Source: an uncultured Acidobacteriota bacterium
GTDB lineage: Bacteria; Acidobacteriota; Terriglobia; Terriglobales; Acidobacteriaceae
Length of the DNA: 46,501 nucleotides
NCBI GenBank assembly: GCA_903873705.1
Contig: CAIQPK010000034.1
Span: forward strand, 1-46,501
Reading direction: 5' to 3'
Made by a program: the position numbers and the translations under genes
The notes under the pieces: generated by a model
Told to the model about the DNA's origin: nothing
Databases searched by the model: none
Seen by the model: the letters and a program-made list of their open reading frames with translations, nothing else
Shown here: positions 7,148 through 16,045 of the stretch, one piece after another
How positions within the stretch are numbered: the stretch's first letter is position 1
Layout of the letters: every line of letters starts with the position of its first letter

Positions 7148-8482
7148 GTGATGATGGTGCTCTACAGCCTGGGGCTGACGCTGGCGCTGATGGTGAGCGC
7201 GCCGTGGTGGCTGCTGCGGATGGCGACGACCCAGCGGTATCGCGAGGGGTTGCGGCAGCGGCTCGGTTTCGTGCCGGCGGCGCTGCGCGCGGCGGCTGCG
7301 AATAAGCGGGTGGTGTGGGTGCATGCGGTGAGTGTGGGTGAGGTGCTGGCGGTGTCGCGGCTGGTGGGGGAGCTGGGCGCGGCGCTGGGTGAGGGTGGGA
7401 TGGTGGTCGTTTCGACCACGACGCGGACCGGGCAGGCGCTGGCACGGGAGCGGTTTGGGGCGGAGCGGGTGTTTTATATGCCGCTGGATTTTGCGTGGGC
7501 GGTGCGGGTTTATCTCCGGGCGCTGCGGCCGGTGGCGGTGGTGCTGATGGAGAGCGAGCTTTGGCCGCGGCTGCTGGAAGAGTGCGGGAGGCGCGGAGTT
7601 CCGGTAGCGGTGGTGAATGCTCGGGTGAGCGACCGGTCGTTTGCGCGCGGGACGAAGCTGCGCGTGGTGTGGGGGCGGGCGCTGCGGAAGGTGTCGCTGT
7701 GGCTGGCGCAGAGCGAGGAGGATGCGAGACGGCTGGTGGCGATGGGGGCTCGGGCCGAGAGTGTGCGGGTGGGGGGGAATTTGAAGTATGACGTGCGGGC
7801 GGCGAAGGAGAGCCGAATGGTTGGGCTGATTCGGGAGGTGGCGGGGGGCAGGCGAATCATCGTAGCGGGAAGTACAGTCGCGAGCACCGAAACAAATGTC
7901 GATTCCGAAGAAGCGCAAGTGGTCCACGGATGGATGAAGGGTGCGCTGCCGCTTGAAACGCTGCTGGTCTTGGCACCGCGACACCCTGAACGGTTCAATG
8001 AGGCGTGGGATGTTGCCTATGATTTTCCCGCCCTGAAGGCTACTGATCTCAATCGAGGGCATAGCAATGAGAATGCCGTGCAGCGTGATTATCCAGACGG
8101 TAAGAGTTTGAACTCGGCCGACATCGTGTTGCTCGACACCATCGGTGATCTGGCTGCGTCGTATCAAATTGCCGACATTGCGTATGTTGGCGGAAGCATG
8201 ATGCAGCGCGGAGGGCATAATCCTCTGGAACCGGCGCAGTTTGGGGTTCCGATAGTAATGGGGAAATCCTACGAGAACTTTCGCGACATCGTTGGGAAGT
8301 TGATCGAGACGGATAGCATACGGATAGTGAATGATGAGGCAGAGTTGGCGATCGCTTTTGAGGAATTATTGACGAACCGCGAGGCCGCGAAGGCCATGGG
8401 TGAGCGGGGACGTAAGGTGTTTGAGGCGCAGCAGGGGGCCACGGGGCGGGCGGTAGCAGCGGTGATGGAGTTGATCGCTTGA
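7148..8482 (+). CDS. waaA: 3-deoxy-D-manno-octulosonic acid (Kdo) transferase
   Basis: Adds Kdo from CMP-Kdo to the lipid A precursor at the inner membrane. A single N-terminal membrane segment (residues 3-24) is followed by the VHAVSVGE block with the family's conserved Glu near residue 65, then MESELWP, and in the C-terminal domain GGSMMQRGGHNPLEPAQFG. All are hallmarks of WaaA/KdtA. At 444 aa the length is normal. The start is GTG 7148 or, as likely, ATG 7151/7154. The stop TGA overlaps the lpxK TTG start (TTGA). From about 7855 to 8400 base composition and codon choice become clearly less GC-rich than in the rest of the gene and its neighbours, a possible recombined segment. Confidence 0.95.
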   Translation: MMMVLYSLGLTLALMVSAPWWLLRMATTQRYREGLRQRLGFVPAALRAAAANKRVVWVHAVSVGEVLAVSRLVGELGAALGEGGMVVVSTTTRTGQALARERFGAERVFYMPLDFAWAVRVYLRALRPVAVVLMESELWPRLLEECGRRGVPVAVVNARVSDRSFARGTKLRVVWGRALRKVSLWLAQSEEDARRLVAMGARAESVRVGGNLKYDVRAAKESRMVGLIREVAGGRRIIVAGSTVASTETNVDSEEAQVVHGWMKGALPLETLLVLAPRHPERFNEAWDVAYDFPALKATDLNRGHSNENAVQRDYPDGKSLNSADIVLLDTIGDLAASYQIADIAYVGGSMMQRGGHNPLEPAQFGVPIVMGKSYENFRDIVGKLIETDSIRIVNDEAELAIAFEELLTNREAAKAMGERGRKVFEAQQGATGRAVAAVMELIA

Positions 8483-9633
8483 AGGCGCGGCGGTGGTGGG
8501 CGTGGCCGCTGACTCCTGCTTATGCCGTGGGGCTGGCGGTGAAGGATGGGCTGCGCGCCGTGGGCGTGTTGAAGACGCGGAAGCTGGGGTGGCCGGTGGT
8601 GAGCGTGGGGAGCCTTTCGGCGGGTGGCGCGGGCAAGACGCCGGTGGTGATCGGGCTGGCTCGGCTGCTGGGGGAGCGGGGGTGGAGCGTCGATGTGCTG
8701 TCGCGGGGGTACGGCCGTGAGGGTGTCGCCGTAGAGCGGGTGAGCTGGCCGGGTGAGCGGCGGCGGCACGCGGAGAAGCTGCCGATTACGGCGGGTCGAG
8801 AGAGCGATGCGCGGCGGTTTGGCGATGAGCCGGTGCTGATTGCGCGGAGTGCGCGGGTGCCGGTGTGGGTGGGGGCGGACCGATATGCCGTCGGCAAGGT
8901 GGCGGAAGAGACGGCTGAGCGGGAGAGCAAGGCGGGGTCGATCGATCATCCCGACGATGGCACCTGGGATGGGAAGACCGAGCGGCGGGGGCGTTATTGC
9001 GGACCGGTGATGGCCGGGAACGGGCGGTGTGTGCACCTGCTGGATGATGGGTTTCAGCATCGGGGGCTGGCGCGGAGCTTTGACGTGGTGCTGGTGACGG
9101 CGGCCGACCTGGATGACGCGTTGTTGCCGGCGGGGAATCGGCGGGAGAGCCTGAGCGCGCTGGAGCGGGCGGACGCGGTGATCATCCGGCAGCAGGAGTG
9201 GAAGGCGATCAAGCAGCGGGTGCGGGAGCTGACACGGCCGGGGACGCCGCTGTGGCCGGTGGAGCGGAAGCTGCGCTTCCCTGCTCCGCTGGGGGTGCTG
9301 AGCGCGGGGCTTCGGCCGGTGGCGTTCTGCGCGATTGCGCGGCCCGAGGGTTTTGGCGAGATGCTGCACGAGGCGGGGTGCGGGGTGATCGATACGGTGG
9401 TGTTTGGGGACCACCACTCTTACTCCGAGGATGGGATTGAGCACATCATCACCATGGCGCGGGCGCTGCGGGCGACCGGGCTGGTGACGACAGAGAAAGA
9501 CGCCGTGAAGCTGACGGGGGCGATGCGAAAGCGGCTGGAGAGCAGCGTGGGGCCGCTGGTGGTGGTGGAGCTGGAGGTGGAGTTCCTGAACCGCGCCGAG
9601 GTGGTGACGGAGATCGAGGAGCGGCTGGCGTGA
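8479..9633 (+). CDS. lpxK: Tetraacyldisaccharide 4'-kinase LpxK
   Basis: Phosphorylates the 4' position of the lipid A disaccharide at the inner membrane. Visible are GSLSAGGAGKTPV (P-loop, near residue 47-55), DVLSRGYGR, DDGFQHRGL and FGDHHSYS, all standard LpxK blocks. The TTG start overlaps the waaA stop (TTGA), and the GTG start of the next gene overlaps this stop (GTGA), so the three genes are probably translated as a coupled unit. Between residues of about 145 and 185 (AERESKAGSIDHPDDGTWDG...) there is extra sequence not expected in LpxK, possibly a decayed insert; see findings. Confidence 0.94.
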   Translation: MKARRWWAWPLTPAYAVGLAVKDGLRAVGVLKTRKLGWPVVSVGSLSAGGAGKTPVVIGLARLLGERGWSVDVLSRGYGREGVAVERVSWPGERRRHAEKLPITAGRESDARRFGDEPVLIARSARVPVWVGADRYAVGKVAEETAERESKAGSIDHPDDGTWDGKTERRGRYCGPVMAGNGRCVHLLDDGFQHRGLARSFDVVLVTAADLDDALLPAGNRRESLSALERADAVIIRQQEWKAIKQRVRELTRPGTPLWPVERKLRFPAPLGVLSAGLRPVAFCAIARPEGFGEMLHEAGCGVIDTVVFGDHHSYSEDGIEHIITMARALRATGLVTTEKDAVKLTGAMRKRLESSVGPLVVVELEVEFLNRAEVVTEIEERLA

Positions 9634-10655
9634 AGGTATTGATTGTCCGCGTGGGCGCGATGGGGGACGTGCGTCATGCGCTCCCCGGCGTGGCGGCGCT
9701 GCGGCGGGCGCGGCCGGAGTGGGTGATCGACTGGGTGGTGGATCCTCGGTGGGATGCGCTGCTGGTGGATGATACGGGCGTTGGGCCGGTGGTGCGGAAG
9801 GTGCACCTGGCGGAGACGAAGGCGTGGTCGGCGGCGCCGTTTTCGGTGGGGACGATGCGGTCGGTGGTGGCGCTGCGGAAGCAACTGCGTGAGGAGCGGT
9901 ATGACCTGGTCGTCGATATGCAGGGGACGATACGGTCCGCGGTAATTGGGCGGATGGCCGGGGGGAAGGTGTTGGCGGGGTATAGCGATCCTCGGGAGAG
10001 TGCAGCAGCGCGGCTGTATACGCTGCGGCTGGAGCGGCGAGGGACGCATGTCGTGGAGCAGGGAGCGGCGCTGCTGGGGGAGGCTTGCGGGGTTGAGCTG
10101 ACACCGGAGACGGTGACGCTGCCGCGGATTGGCTGGACGGAGGATTGGGCGGAGACGGAAGCGGTGCTGGCTCGGCCGCTGTGCGTGCTGGCCGCGGGGG
10201 GCGGCTGGGGAGCGAAGCTGTGGCCGGCGGAGCGGTTTGGAGAGTTGGCGGTTCGGCTGCGGGAGAAGGGGTTCGATGTGGTGGTGAACGCGACGCGGAA
10301 GGACGACGCTGTGGCGCTGCAGGTGGTGGAGACGAGCGGTGGCGTGGCGCGGATGGTGGTGTGCAACGTGGCTGGGCTGGTGGCGCTGTTGCGGCGGACG
10401 GATTTGTTTGTGGGTGGCGACTCCGGTCCGACGCACCTGGCGGCGGCACTGGCGGTGCCGGTGGTGGCGGTGTTTGGCCCGACGGAGCCGGCACGGAATG
10501 GGCCGTGGGGGCCCGGGGTGGTGCGGGTGCTGCGCAGGGCGGAGTCGGTGACGAGCTATAAGCACGTCGATGTGGCGGATGTGGGGTTGGGGATGATGGG
10601 GGTGGAGGAGGTTTTGGAGGCGGCAATGGGAGTGGGTGGTAGCGCTGGTCTGTAA
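9630..10655 (+). CDS. waaC: LPS heptosyltransferase (WaaC/RfaC-type)
   Basis: GT9-family glycosyltransferase that adds L-glycero-D-manno-heptose to Kdo in the LPS inner core. It begins MKVLIVRVGAMGDVRHALPG, has WVVDPRW and a C-terminal ADP-sugar region with FVGGDSGPTHLAAALAVPVVA and FGPTEP. At 341 aa the length is as expected. The GTG start overlaps the lpxK stop. Assignment to heptosyltransferase I rather than II comes from the position after waaA-lpxK and the N-terminal sequence, and is less certain than the family. Confidence 0.9.
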   Translation: MKVLIVRVGAMGDVRHALPGVAALRRARPEWVIDWVVDPRWDALLVDDTGVGPVVRKVHLAETKAWSAAPFSVGTMRSVVALRKQLREERYDLVVDMQGTIRSAVIGRMAGGKVLAGYSDPRESAAARLYTLRLERRGTHVVEQGAALLGEACGVELTPETVTLPRIGWTEDWAETEAVLARPLCVLAAGGGWGAKLWPAERFGELAVRLREKGFDVVVNATRKDDAVALQVVETSGGVARMVVCNVAGLVALLRRTDLFVGGDSGPTHLAAALAVPVVAVFGPTEPARNGPWGPGVVRVLRRAESVTSYKHVDVADVGLGMMGVEEVLEAAMGVGGSAGL

Positions 10656-10721
10656 AGGGCTTAGTTGAGCTCAGGAAGGCGGAAGATGGGTCGGCGGCGA
10701 GATGTTTGAGAGAATGGTGGG

Positions 10722-11294
10722 ATGGGTTCGGGCGTGAACAGGACGGGGTGGCAGCGGGTGGCGCGGCGGATACGCGTACCGCTGGGTTTTGTTGTCGCAG
10801 CGGTGTTCCTGGTGTTTGCGCGGCCTACTTGGCAGACGCTGGGGTGGAGTCTGCTGCTGGTGGTGCCGGGGGTGTGGCTGCGCGGCTATGCCGCCGGGTA
10901 TGTGAAGAAAAATGCCGAACTTACGGTGACGGGACCGTATGCGTTTACGCGCAATCCGCTGTATTTGGGGTCGATGGGGATTGCGTTTGGCTTCGCGGTG
11001 GCAGCCGGGCGCTGGTGGCTGGTGGTTTTGCTCACGGCGATGTTCCTGGCGATTTATGTGCCGACGATTCTTTCTGAAGAGACATTCCTACGGGGAGCTT
11101 TTCCGGAGTTTGAAGCGTATGCGCTTCGAGTGCCTCGCCTGCTGCCGAGGCTGACGCCGGCGCGGTTTGGGGCGGTGGCGGGACAGTTCTCGCGGGAGCG
11201 TTACCTGCACCATCGCGAGTACAATGCTGGGATGGGCGCGGTGGCGATTTATGCCGTGCTGGTGGCCCGGATGCTGCTGTTTTCGGGGCGATAA
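10722..11294 (+). CDS. Isoprenylcysteine/phospholipid methyltransferase-like membrane protein
   Basis: A 190-residue integral membrane protein with four to five hydrophobic segments and the motif GPYAFTRNPLYLGS at about residue 72, followed by EETFLRGAFPEFEAY. This pair is the signature of the ICMT/PEMT family of membrane methyltransferases, which use S-adenosylmethionine on lipids or lipid-like substrates. It starts at the ATG at 10722, 66 bp after waaC, and may be the last gene of the LPS unit. The actual substrate cannot be told. Confidence 0.85.
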   Translation: MGSGVNRTGWQRVARRIRVPLGFVVAAVFLVFARPTWQTLGWSLLLVVPGVWLRGYAAGYVKKNAELTVTGPYAFTRNPLYLGSMGIAFGFAVAAGRWWLVVLLTAMFLAIYVPTILSEETFLRGAFPEFEAYALRVPRLLPRLTPARFGAVAGQFSRERYLHHREYNAGMGAVAIYAVLVARMLLFSGR

Positions 11295-11340
11295 ACCTGG
11301 GCCCTGTTTCATTCGTGCATACCAACGAGGAGCAAGCGAA

Positions 11341-12147
11341 TTGAGGAATTTTGTACGCTCGGCCCGTTGGGGTGCGATGGCCTGCCTGCTGGCGGGGGGT
11401 GTGGCGCAGGGGCAGTTGTTTTCCAAACCGCCAGTGCCGCCCAAGCCGATTCCGCCGCTGACCGCGCCGATGGTGGGTTTTCAGTATCCCCAGAAACAGA
11501 CCTTGAGCTTTACGGTGGACTGGCGCGTGTTTACCGCTGGAACCGCCGTGTTCCACCTGGAGCAGGACGGCGATGTACAAAAAGTGAGCGCCTCAGCTGA
11601 CACGGGCGGGGCCGTGAATATGCTCTTTCCGGTGATCGACCGGTTCCAGGCGGGGTTCAATACCAAGACCGGGTGCTCGACGGGGTTCAGCAAGCAGATA
11701 CAGGAGGGGCGGCGCAAGATTTCCAGCGAACTGACCTTCGACTACGAGCACGGCAAACAGCAGCAGCATGAGCGGAACCTGGTGAAAGGGACGGCGACGC
11801 AGAAGGAAGCGAATATTCCGGCGTGCGTGAGCGATTCCCTGTCGGCGATTTTTTACGCGCAATCGCAGCCGATGACCGTCGGCCAGCTTGTGAGCTTCCC
11901 GCTGGCCGACTCGATGCGGACCGTTACCGTGGACATGAAGGTGGAGGCGCGGGAAGAGATCAAGACGCCGGCCGGGACGTTCCAGACACTCAAGGTCGAA
12001 CCACTGGCGGATGAAGGCGTGGTGAAGAACCGTGGCCACATCTGGATCTGGTACACGGACGACCCTCGGCACATGCCGGTGCAGATCCAGGCGAAGCTGT
12101 TCTGGGGGACGATTACGTTTCATTTGCAGTCGGTGGAGTTCAAATAG
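11341..12147 (+). CDS. Exported DUF3108-family protein
   Basis: A 268-residue protein, N-terminal LRNFVRSARWGAMACLLAGG, a plausible signal peptide (TTG read as Met). The rest matches the DUF3108 pattern: FTVDWRVFTAGTAVF, then a long beta-rich domain with VEAREEIKTPAGTFQTLKVEP and IWYTDDPRHMPVQIQAKLFWG near the end. Family members are periplasmic and of unknown function, often near cell-envelope genes. The TTG at 11341 is chosen because GAGGAG lies 8 bases upstream and the signal peptide starts there; longer forms would overlap the previous gene and encode nonsense. The upstream LPS genes fit an envelope role. Confidence 0.85.
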   Translation: MRNFVRSARWGAMACLLAGGVAQGQLFSKPPVPPKPIPPLTAPMVGFQYPQKQTLSFTVDWRVFTAGTAVFHLEQDGDVQKVSASADTGGAVNMLFPVIDRFQAGFNTKTGCSTGFSKQIQEGRRKISSELTFDYEHGKQQQHERNLVKGTATQKEANIPACVSDSLSAIFYAQSQPMTVGQLVSFPLADSMRTVTVDMKVEAREEIKTPAGTFQTLKVEPLADEGVVKNRGHIWIWYTDDPRHMPVQIQAKLFWGTITFHLQSVEFK

Positions 12148-12225
12148 CAACGGCTTTGACGCAAAGTTCGGGAAGTTTAGGCGCTAAGTTTCTCGGAGTT
12201 GTGGCGAGACGGGTTTGGGGGAGTA

Positions 12226-12504
12226 ATGGAAAGTTCTAATCAGCGGCAGGAGATGGTGACGGTGGGGCGGTTTCTGGATGCGGCCGAGGCGCAGTTTGCG
12301 CTGGGGGCGCTGCAGGCGGCTGGGATCGATTGCTTTCTGCAGGGCGAGACGGCCAACAGCATGGTGCCGGCGGCATTTGGGACGCTCCTGCAAGTGAGGC
12401 GTGAGGATGAAGCGGCGGCCAAGGAGCTGCTGGGGGCGGCGGAGGCTGACGAACTGGGCGACGCCGCAGACGCCTCGGAGCTTGAAGGAGAACAGGGAGC
12501 ATGA
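12226..12504 (+). CDS. DUF2007-like small protein
   Basis: A 92-residue protein with the pattern VTVGRFLDAAEAQFALGALQAAGIDCFLQGE ... LQVRREDEAAAKELL, as in the DUF2007 'putative signal transducing protein' family (a ferredoxin-like fold; function not established). The tail is acidic. The start is the ATG at 12226 with GGGGGAG just upstream. The stop overlaps the queC start (ATGA), so the two are probably co-translated. Confidence 0.8.
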   Translation: MESSNQRQEMVTVGRFLDAAEAQFALGALQAAGIDCFLQGETANSMVPAAFGTLLQVRREDEAAAKELLGAAEADELGDAADASELEGEQGA

Positions 12505-13199
12505 GCCGACCGAAGGCGGTGGTTTGCCTGTCTGGCGGGATGGATTCGACGGTGTGCGCGATGCTGGCGGCGCGGGACTATGAGGCCTATGGGCTGCACT
12601 TCAGCTATGGGCAGCGGACCGAGGCGCGGGAGCTGGAGGCGGCGCGCAACGTTGCGTCCGCAGTGGGGTTTACCCAGCTGCTGGAGTTGAAAACAGAGCT
12701 TTTCCGGCGGATTGGAGGATCGGCTTTGACAGACCTCTCGATTGACGTGCCGGATGCGGCGGCGGAGGGAGCGGAAGACAGCTCTCAACGGCGAGGCAAG
12801 GATGTGCCGGTGACGTACGTCCCGTTTCGCAACGCGCATTTTTTGAGCGCGGCGGTGAGCTGGGCGGAGGTGCTGGGGGCCGGAACGGTGTTTATCGGGG
12901 CGGTGGAGCAGGACAGCTCAGGGTACCCGGATTGTCGCCCGGCGTACTATGAGGCGTTCAATCAGCTGATCCGCGAAGGCACAAAAGACGGGGAGATTGC
13001 GGTGGTTACACCGCTGATCCACCTGAAGAAGGCGGATATCGTGCGCCTGGGAGTTGAACTAGGCGCTCCGTTACATGTAAGTTGGTCATGCTACTCGGGC
13101 GAGGCCGAGGCTTGCGGTCAATGTGAAAGCTGCGCTTTGCGGCTGAGAGCATTTCGCGATGCCGGAGCATCTGACCCGATCCCGTATGCAGCGCAATGA
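12501..13199 (+). CDS. queC: 7-cyano-7-deazaguanine synthase QueC
   Basis: ATP-dependent conversion of 7-carboxy-7-deazaguanine to preQ0 for queuosine biosynthesis. The N-terminal PP-loop SGGMDST is at residues 11-17; NAHFLSAAVSWAE, AVEQDSSGYPDCRP and the C-terminal zinc site with four Cys (SCYSGEAEACGQCESC) are all present. The length of 232 aa is normal. The start overlaps the upstream DUF2007 stop by 4 bases. No queD or queE is seen nearby. Confidence 0.96.
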   Translation: MSRPKAVVCLSGGMDSTVCAMLAARDYEAYGLHFSYGQRTEARELEAARNVASAVGFTQLLELKTELFRRIGGSALTDLSIDVPDAAAEGAEDSSQRRGKDVPVTYVPFRNAHFLSAAVSWAEVLGAGTVFIGAVEQDSSGYPDCRPAYYEAFNQLIREGTKDGEIAVVTPLIHLKKADIVRLGVELGAPLHVSWSCYSGEAEACGQCESCALRLRAFRDAGASDPIPYAAQ

Positions 13200-13273
13200 A
13201 GGACGGCAAGATGGGCGTCCGAGCGGAGCACGGTGAAGCGGACGGCTACTGCCGAAGAGATGAGAGGACGAAG

Positions 13274-14485
13274 ATGATGAAGCTCAAGCTACTTTCCCTG
13301 CTGGCCGCAACCGCGTTACTGCCGGCGTCGCTGCTTGCCCAGGCAACCCCGCCAATGGCGAGCGTACATGGCCATGTGACCAACGATGCGGGCATGCCGC
13401 AGCAAACCGGGATCGTGGGATTCACACAGGACCGCACGACGCCTAATAAGGACACCAAGTTCAAGGGCACGTTCAACGTCGACAAGAACGGCGATTACAA
13501 GGGTGCGGACCTTCCTACGGGTGACTATTACGCCTACTACATGGCTTCTCCCGGCGTTTATGTGGACCGCATGCAGGTGACGTTGAAGAAAGACGAAGAC
13601 CATCCCGTCGACTTTGACATGACGCGCAAAGAGTTCATCGACAAGCTGACTCCTGAAGAGAAGAAGGAGCTTGAAGCCTACAAGTCGCGCATCAAGGAGA
13701 CCCTGGCTGTCAACGCCAGGATCAATGGCCTGAACAATGCGCTGCGCACCGTGCGCGACGATCTGTCTCCTGCCAACACGACACCGCACTACGATGACGA
13801 CGTGAAGACGATGCAGGACGCAAGCGCCAATGCTGCCGACCAGCCTATCGTCTGGTACGTGCTTGGCCAGGCCGAGATTGCCAGCGCGGACGCGAAGGCG
13901 AAGCAGGACAAGGCCGATCACAAATCGGTTCTGAGCGATGATGCGGTCACGAAGCTGTACTCGGACGGCATCGATGCATACAAGAAGGGCATCTCGATCA
14001 ACGATGCCTCCAAAAAGCCGAGCCCGACCGATGCCGGTATCGCCTACAACGCGATCGGCAATGCTTACGCCAAGATGAACAAGATGCCGGAAGCTGTTGA
14101 CGCCTTCGATAACGCCGTCAAGCTGGCACCGACAACCGCAGGCATGGTCTATGGCAACGAAGCTGCCGTGATGTTCAACGCGGGCAACAGCGACTCTGCT
14201 GCAGCGGCGGCTGACAAGGCGATTGCGGCTGAGCCGACGCGCCCCGATCCGTACTACATCAAGGGCCAGGCGCTGATTACCAAGGCCACCGTGGACAAGG
14301 ATGGCAAGGTTGTTGCCCCCCCGGGATGCGTGGAGTCGTACCAGAAGTACCTGGAACTGGCTCCCGATGGCGTTCACGCTGCTGAAGTGAAGGAAGTGCT
14401 GACCGGCCTGGGCCAGACGATCACCACCAAGTTCGTCGATCCTAATGCCAAGAAGAGCGGCAAGGCTCCTATCAAGGTGAAGTAA
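13274..14485 (+). CDS. Exported protein with Ig-like/carboxypeptidase-regulatory N-terminus and TPR repeats
   Basis: 403 residues. Residues 1-22 (MMKLKLLSLLAATALLPASL) are a signal peptide. A beta domain follows (SVHGHVTNDAGMPQQTGIVG ... DLPTGDYYAYYMASPGVYVD), resembling carboxypeptidase regulatory-like folds, then a charged helical region, then TPR-like repeats at roughly 210-360 (AYNAIGNAYAKMNKMPEAVD; YIKGQALITKA). The start ATG 13274 (or 13277) has GAGAGGA upstream; an in-frame ATG at 13196 overlapping queC would precede the signal peptide and is unlikely. A strong terminator follows directly. Confidence 0.8.
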   Translation: MMKLKLLSLLAATALLPASLLAQATPPMASVHGHVTNDAGMPQQTGIVGFTQDRTTPNKDTKFKGTFNVDKNGDYKGADLPTGDYYAYYMASPGVYVDRMQVTLKKDEDHPVDFDMTRKEFIDKLTPEEKKELEAYKSRIKETLAVNARINGLNNALRTVRDDLSPANTTPHYDDDVKTMQDASANAADQPIVWYVLGQAEIASADAKAKQDKADHKSVLSDDAVTKLYSDGIDAYKKGISINDASKKPSPTDAGIAYNAIGNAYAKMNKMPEAVDAFDNAVKLAPTTAGMVYGNEAAVMFNAGNSDSAAAAADKAIAAEPTRPDPYYIKGQALITKATVDKDGKVVAPPGCVESYQKYLELAPDGVHAAEVKEVLTGLGQTITTKFVDPNAKKSGKAPIKVK

Positions 14486-14499
14486 CGCAGTAACGGATA

Positions 14500-14535
14500 G
14501 GCCCTGACCTTCGTGGTCAGGGCCTTTTCTTTTTG
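14500..14535 (+). terminator. Rho-independent terminator
   Basis: A perfect 10-bp stem GGCCCTGACC / GGTCAGGGCC with loop TTCGT, followed by TTTTCTTTTT. It lies 14 bases after the stop of the exported TPR gene and just before the moeA ribosome site. Confidence 0.95.
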
Positions 14536-14548
14536 TCGTGGAGAGCGG

Positions 14549-15790
14549 ATGAGTGGAACGGTTTTGACCTTTGAGCAGGCGCTCAGCATGGTGCTGGAGC
14601 ATGCGCGCGACGCCGCCGCACAGCCATCGCAGCGGGTGGAAGACGTGTTGCTTGAGTCAGCCGCGGGGCGCGTGCTGGCCGAGGCCGTGATGGCGGACCG
14701 CGATCAGCCGCCGTTTGACCGGTCGACGCGAGACGGCTTTGCCATCCGCGCGGCAGATGCCGAGCGGACGCTGCGGGTGGTGGGCCTGGTGCGTGCAGGC
14801 GAGGCCTGGAGCGGCGCTGCGGTTAGCGAGGGGGAAGCCGTTGAGATCATGACCGGGGCCGCCCTGCCGGAAGGCGCGGACGCCGTGGTGATGATCGAGC
14901 ACGTGGCGGTGGAAGGCGACAGCATGCGCCTGAACGATGACCGCGCGGGTGCTGTGCAGGCGGGGATGAACATTGTGCCGCGCGGAGCGGAGGCTCGGGA
15001 AGGCGCGGGCGTGCTGCGCGCCGGAACCGTGTTGCGGGCCGCAGAGATTGCCGTGGCGGCGAGTTGCGGAAGAGTGACCCTACCGGTGACGGCGGGGGCG
15101 GCGGTGGCAATTGTGTCTACCGGGGACGAACTCGTAGAGGTGGAGGAGATGCCCGGGCCGCTGCAGATCCGTAACTCGAACAACTATGCGCTGGCCGCGC
15201 TGGTACGAGGCGAAGGCGGCGAGGCGCGAACGTTGCCGCTGGCTCGGGACACGATGGAGGATGTACGGGAGAAGATCATGGCGGGGCGCGAGGCGGAGCT
15301 GCTGGTGCTGTCGGGTGGCGTGTCGATGGGCAAGTACGACCTGGTGGAAGCGGTGCTGGCGGAGCTGGGTGCGGAGTTTTTCTTTACCGGCGTGTGGATG
15401 CAGCCGGGTAAGCCGGTGGTGTTTGGGCGCGTGCCCCGGGCCGATGGGGAGTGGACTTACTTTTTTGGGCTGCCTGGGAATCCGGTATCGACGCAGGTGA
15501 CGTTTGCGCTGTTTGTGGCGCCGCTGCTGCGGGGGTTGATGGGGCGGCGGGAGGTGGGGCCGCGGTTTATGGAGGCTCGCCTGAGCGATGACGTCAAAGG
15601 CGGAGCGAAGGTGACGCGGTTTCTACCCGCCGAGGTGACGAGCGCCTGGGATGGCGTGACGGTGAGCGTGGTGGGGTGGCACGGGTCGGGCGATGTGGCG
15701 GCGAATGCGCGCGGGAACGGGTATGTGGTGTTGCCGGCGGGGGGTGAAGAGTTGAATGCGGGGAATGCAGTGAGGGTTTTGCTGCGCTGA
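14549..15790 (+). CDS. moeA: Molybdopterin molybdenumtransferase MoeA
   Basis: Inserts molybdate into adenylylated molybdopterin. Visible are FDRSTRDGFAIRAAD, EIMTGAALPEGADAVVMIEHV, ISTGDELVE-type (VSTGDELVEVEEM), IRNSNNYAL, LSGGVSMGKYD, and PGKPVVFGR / FGLPGNPVST, covering all MoeA domains. The length of 413 aa is normal. The start is the ATG at 14549 with GGAGAG upstream; the 5' extended frame runs back into the terminator. It begins a short unit with the 2-TM gene and moaC. Confidence 0.96.
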   Translation: MSGTVLTFEQALSMVLEHARDAAAQPSQRVEDVLLESAAGRVLAEAVMADRDQPPFDRSTRDGFAIRAADAERTLRVVGLVRAGEAWSGAAVSEGEAVEIMTGAALPEGADAVVMIEHVAVEGDSMRLNDDRAGAVQAGMNIVPRGAEAREGAGVLRAGTVLRAAEIAVAASCGRVTLPVTAGAAVAIVSTGDELVEVEEMPGPLQIRNSNNYALAALVRGEGGEARTLPLARDTMEDVREKIMAGREAELLVLSGGVSMGKYDLVEAVLAELGAEFFFTGVWMQPGKPVVFGRVPRADGEWTYFFGLPGNPVSTQVTFALFVAPLLRGLMGRREVGPRFMEARLSDDVKGGAKVTRFLPAEVTSAWDGVTVSVVGWHGSGDVAANARGNGYVVLPAGGEELNAGNAVRVLLR

Positions 15791-15811
15791 GTGTGCGCGG
15801 CGTTCGCTAGT

Positions 15812-16045
15812 ATGTTGGGTGTGAGCGATCTGAATACCAGCACGCGAAGTCGATGGACAGGTTGGCTGATGATCGTGGTGGGGTGTGCGCTGGCCGCTGG
15901 ATTTATTGCGGTGGCGGTGATCATTTCGCGGCAGGCTGTGGACACGAAGCCGGTGAAGCTGGCAGCGGTGCCGGTGCTGCTGTCGTCAGTGCTGATTGCG
16001 ATTGGTGTGGTGCTCGTGCTGCGGGCCAGGGAGGGTGATGCATGA
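15812..16045 (+). CDS. Small two-pass membrane protein between moeA and moaC
   Basis: 77 residues from ATG 15812 (GTG 15791 or 15821 are alternatives). Two hydrophobic segments lie near residues 17-40 and 50-70, separated by a short polar loop. I do not recognise a family. It starts about 20 bp after moeA and its stop overlaps the moaC start (ATGA), so it is likely a real member of the molybdenum cofactor operon, perhaps only by position. Confidence 0.65.
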   Translation: MLGVSDLNTSTRSRWTGWLMIVVGCALAAGFIAVAVIISRQAVDTKPVKLAAVPVLLSSVLIAIGVVLVLRAREGDA

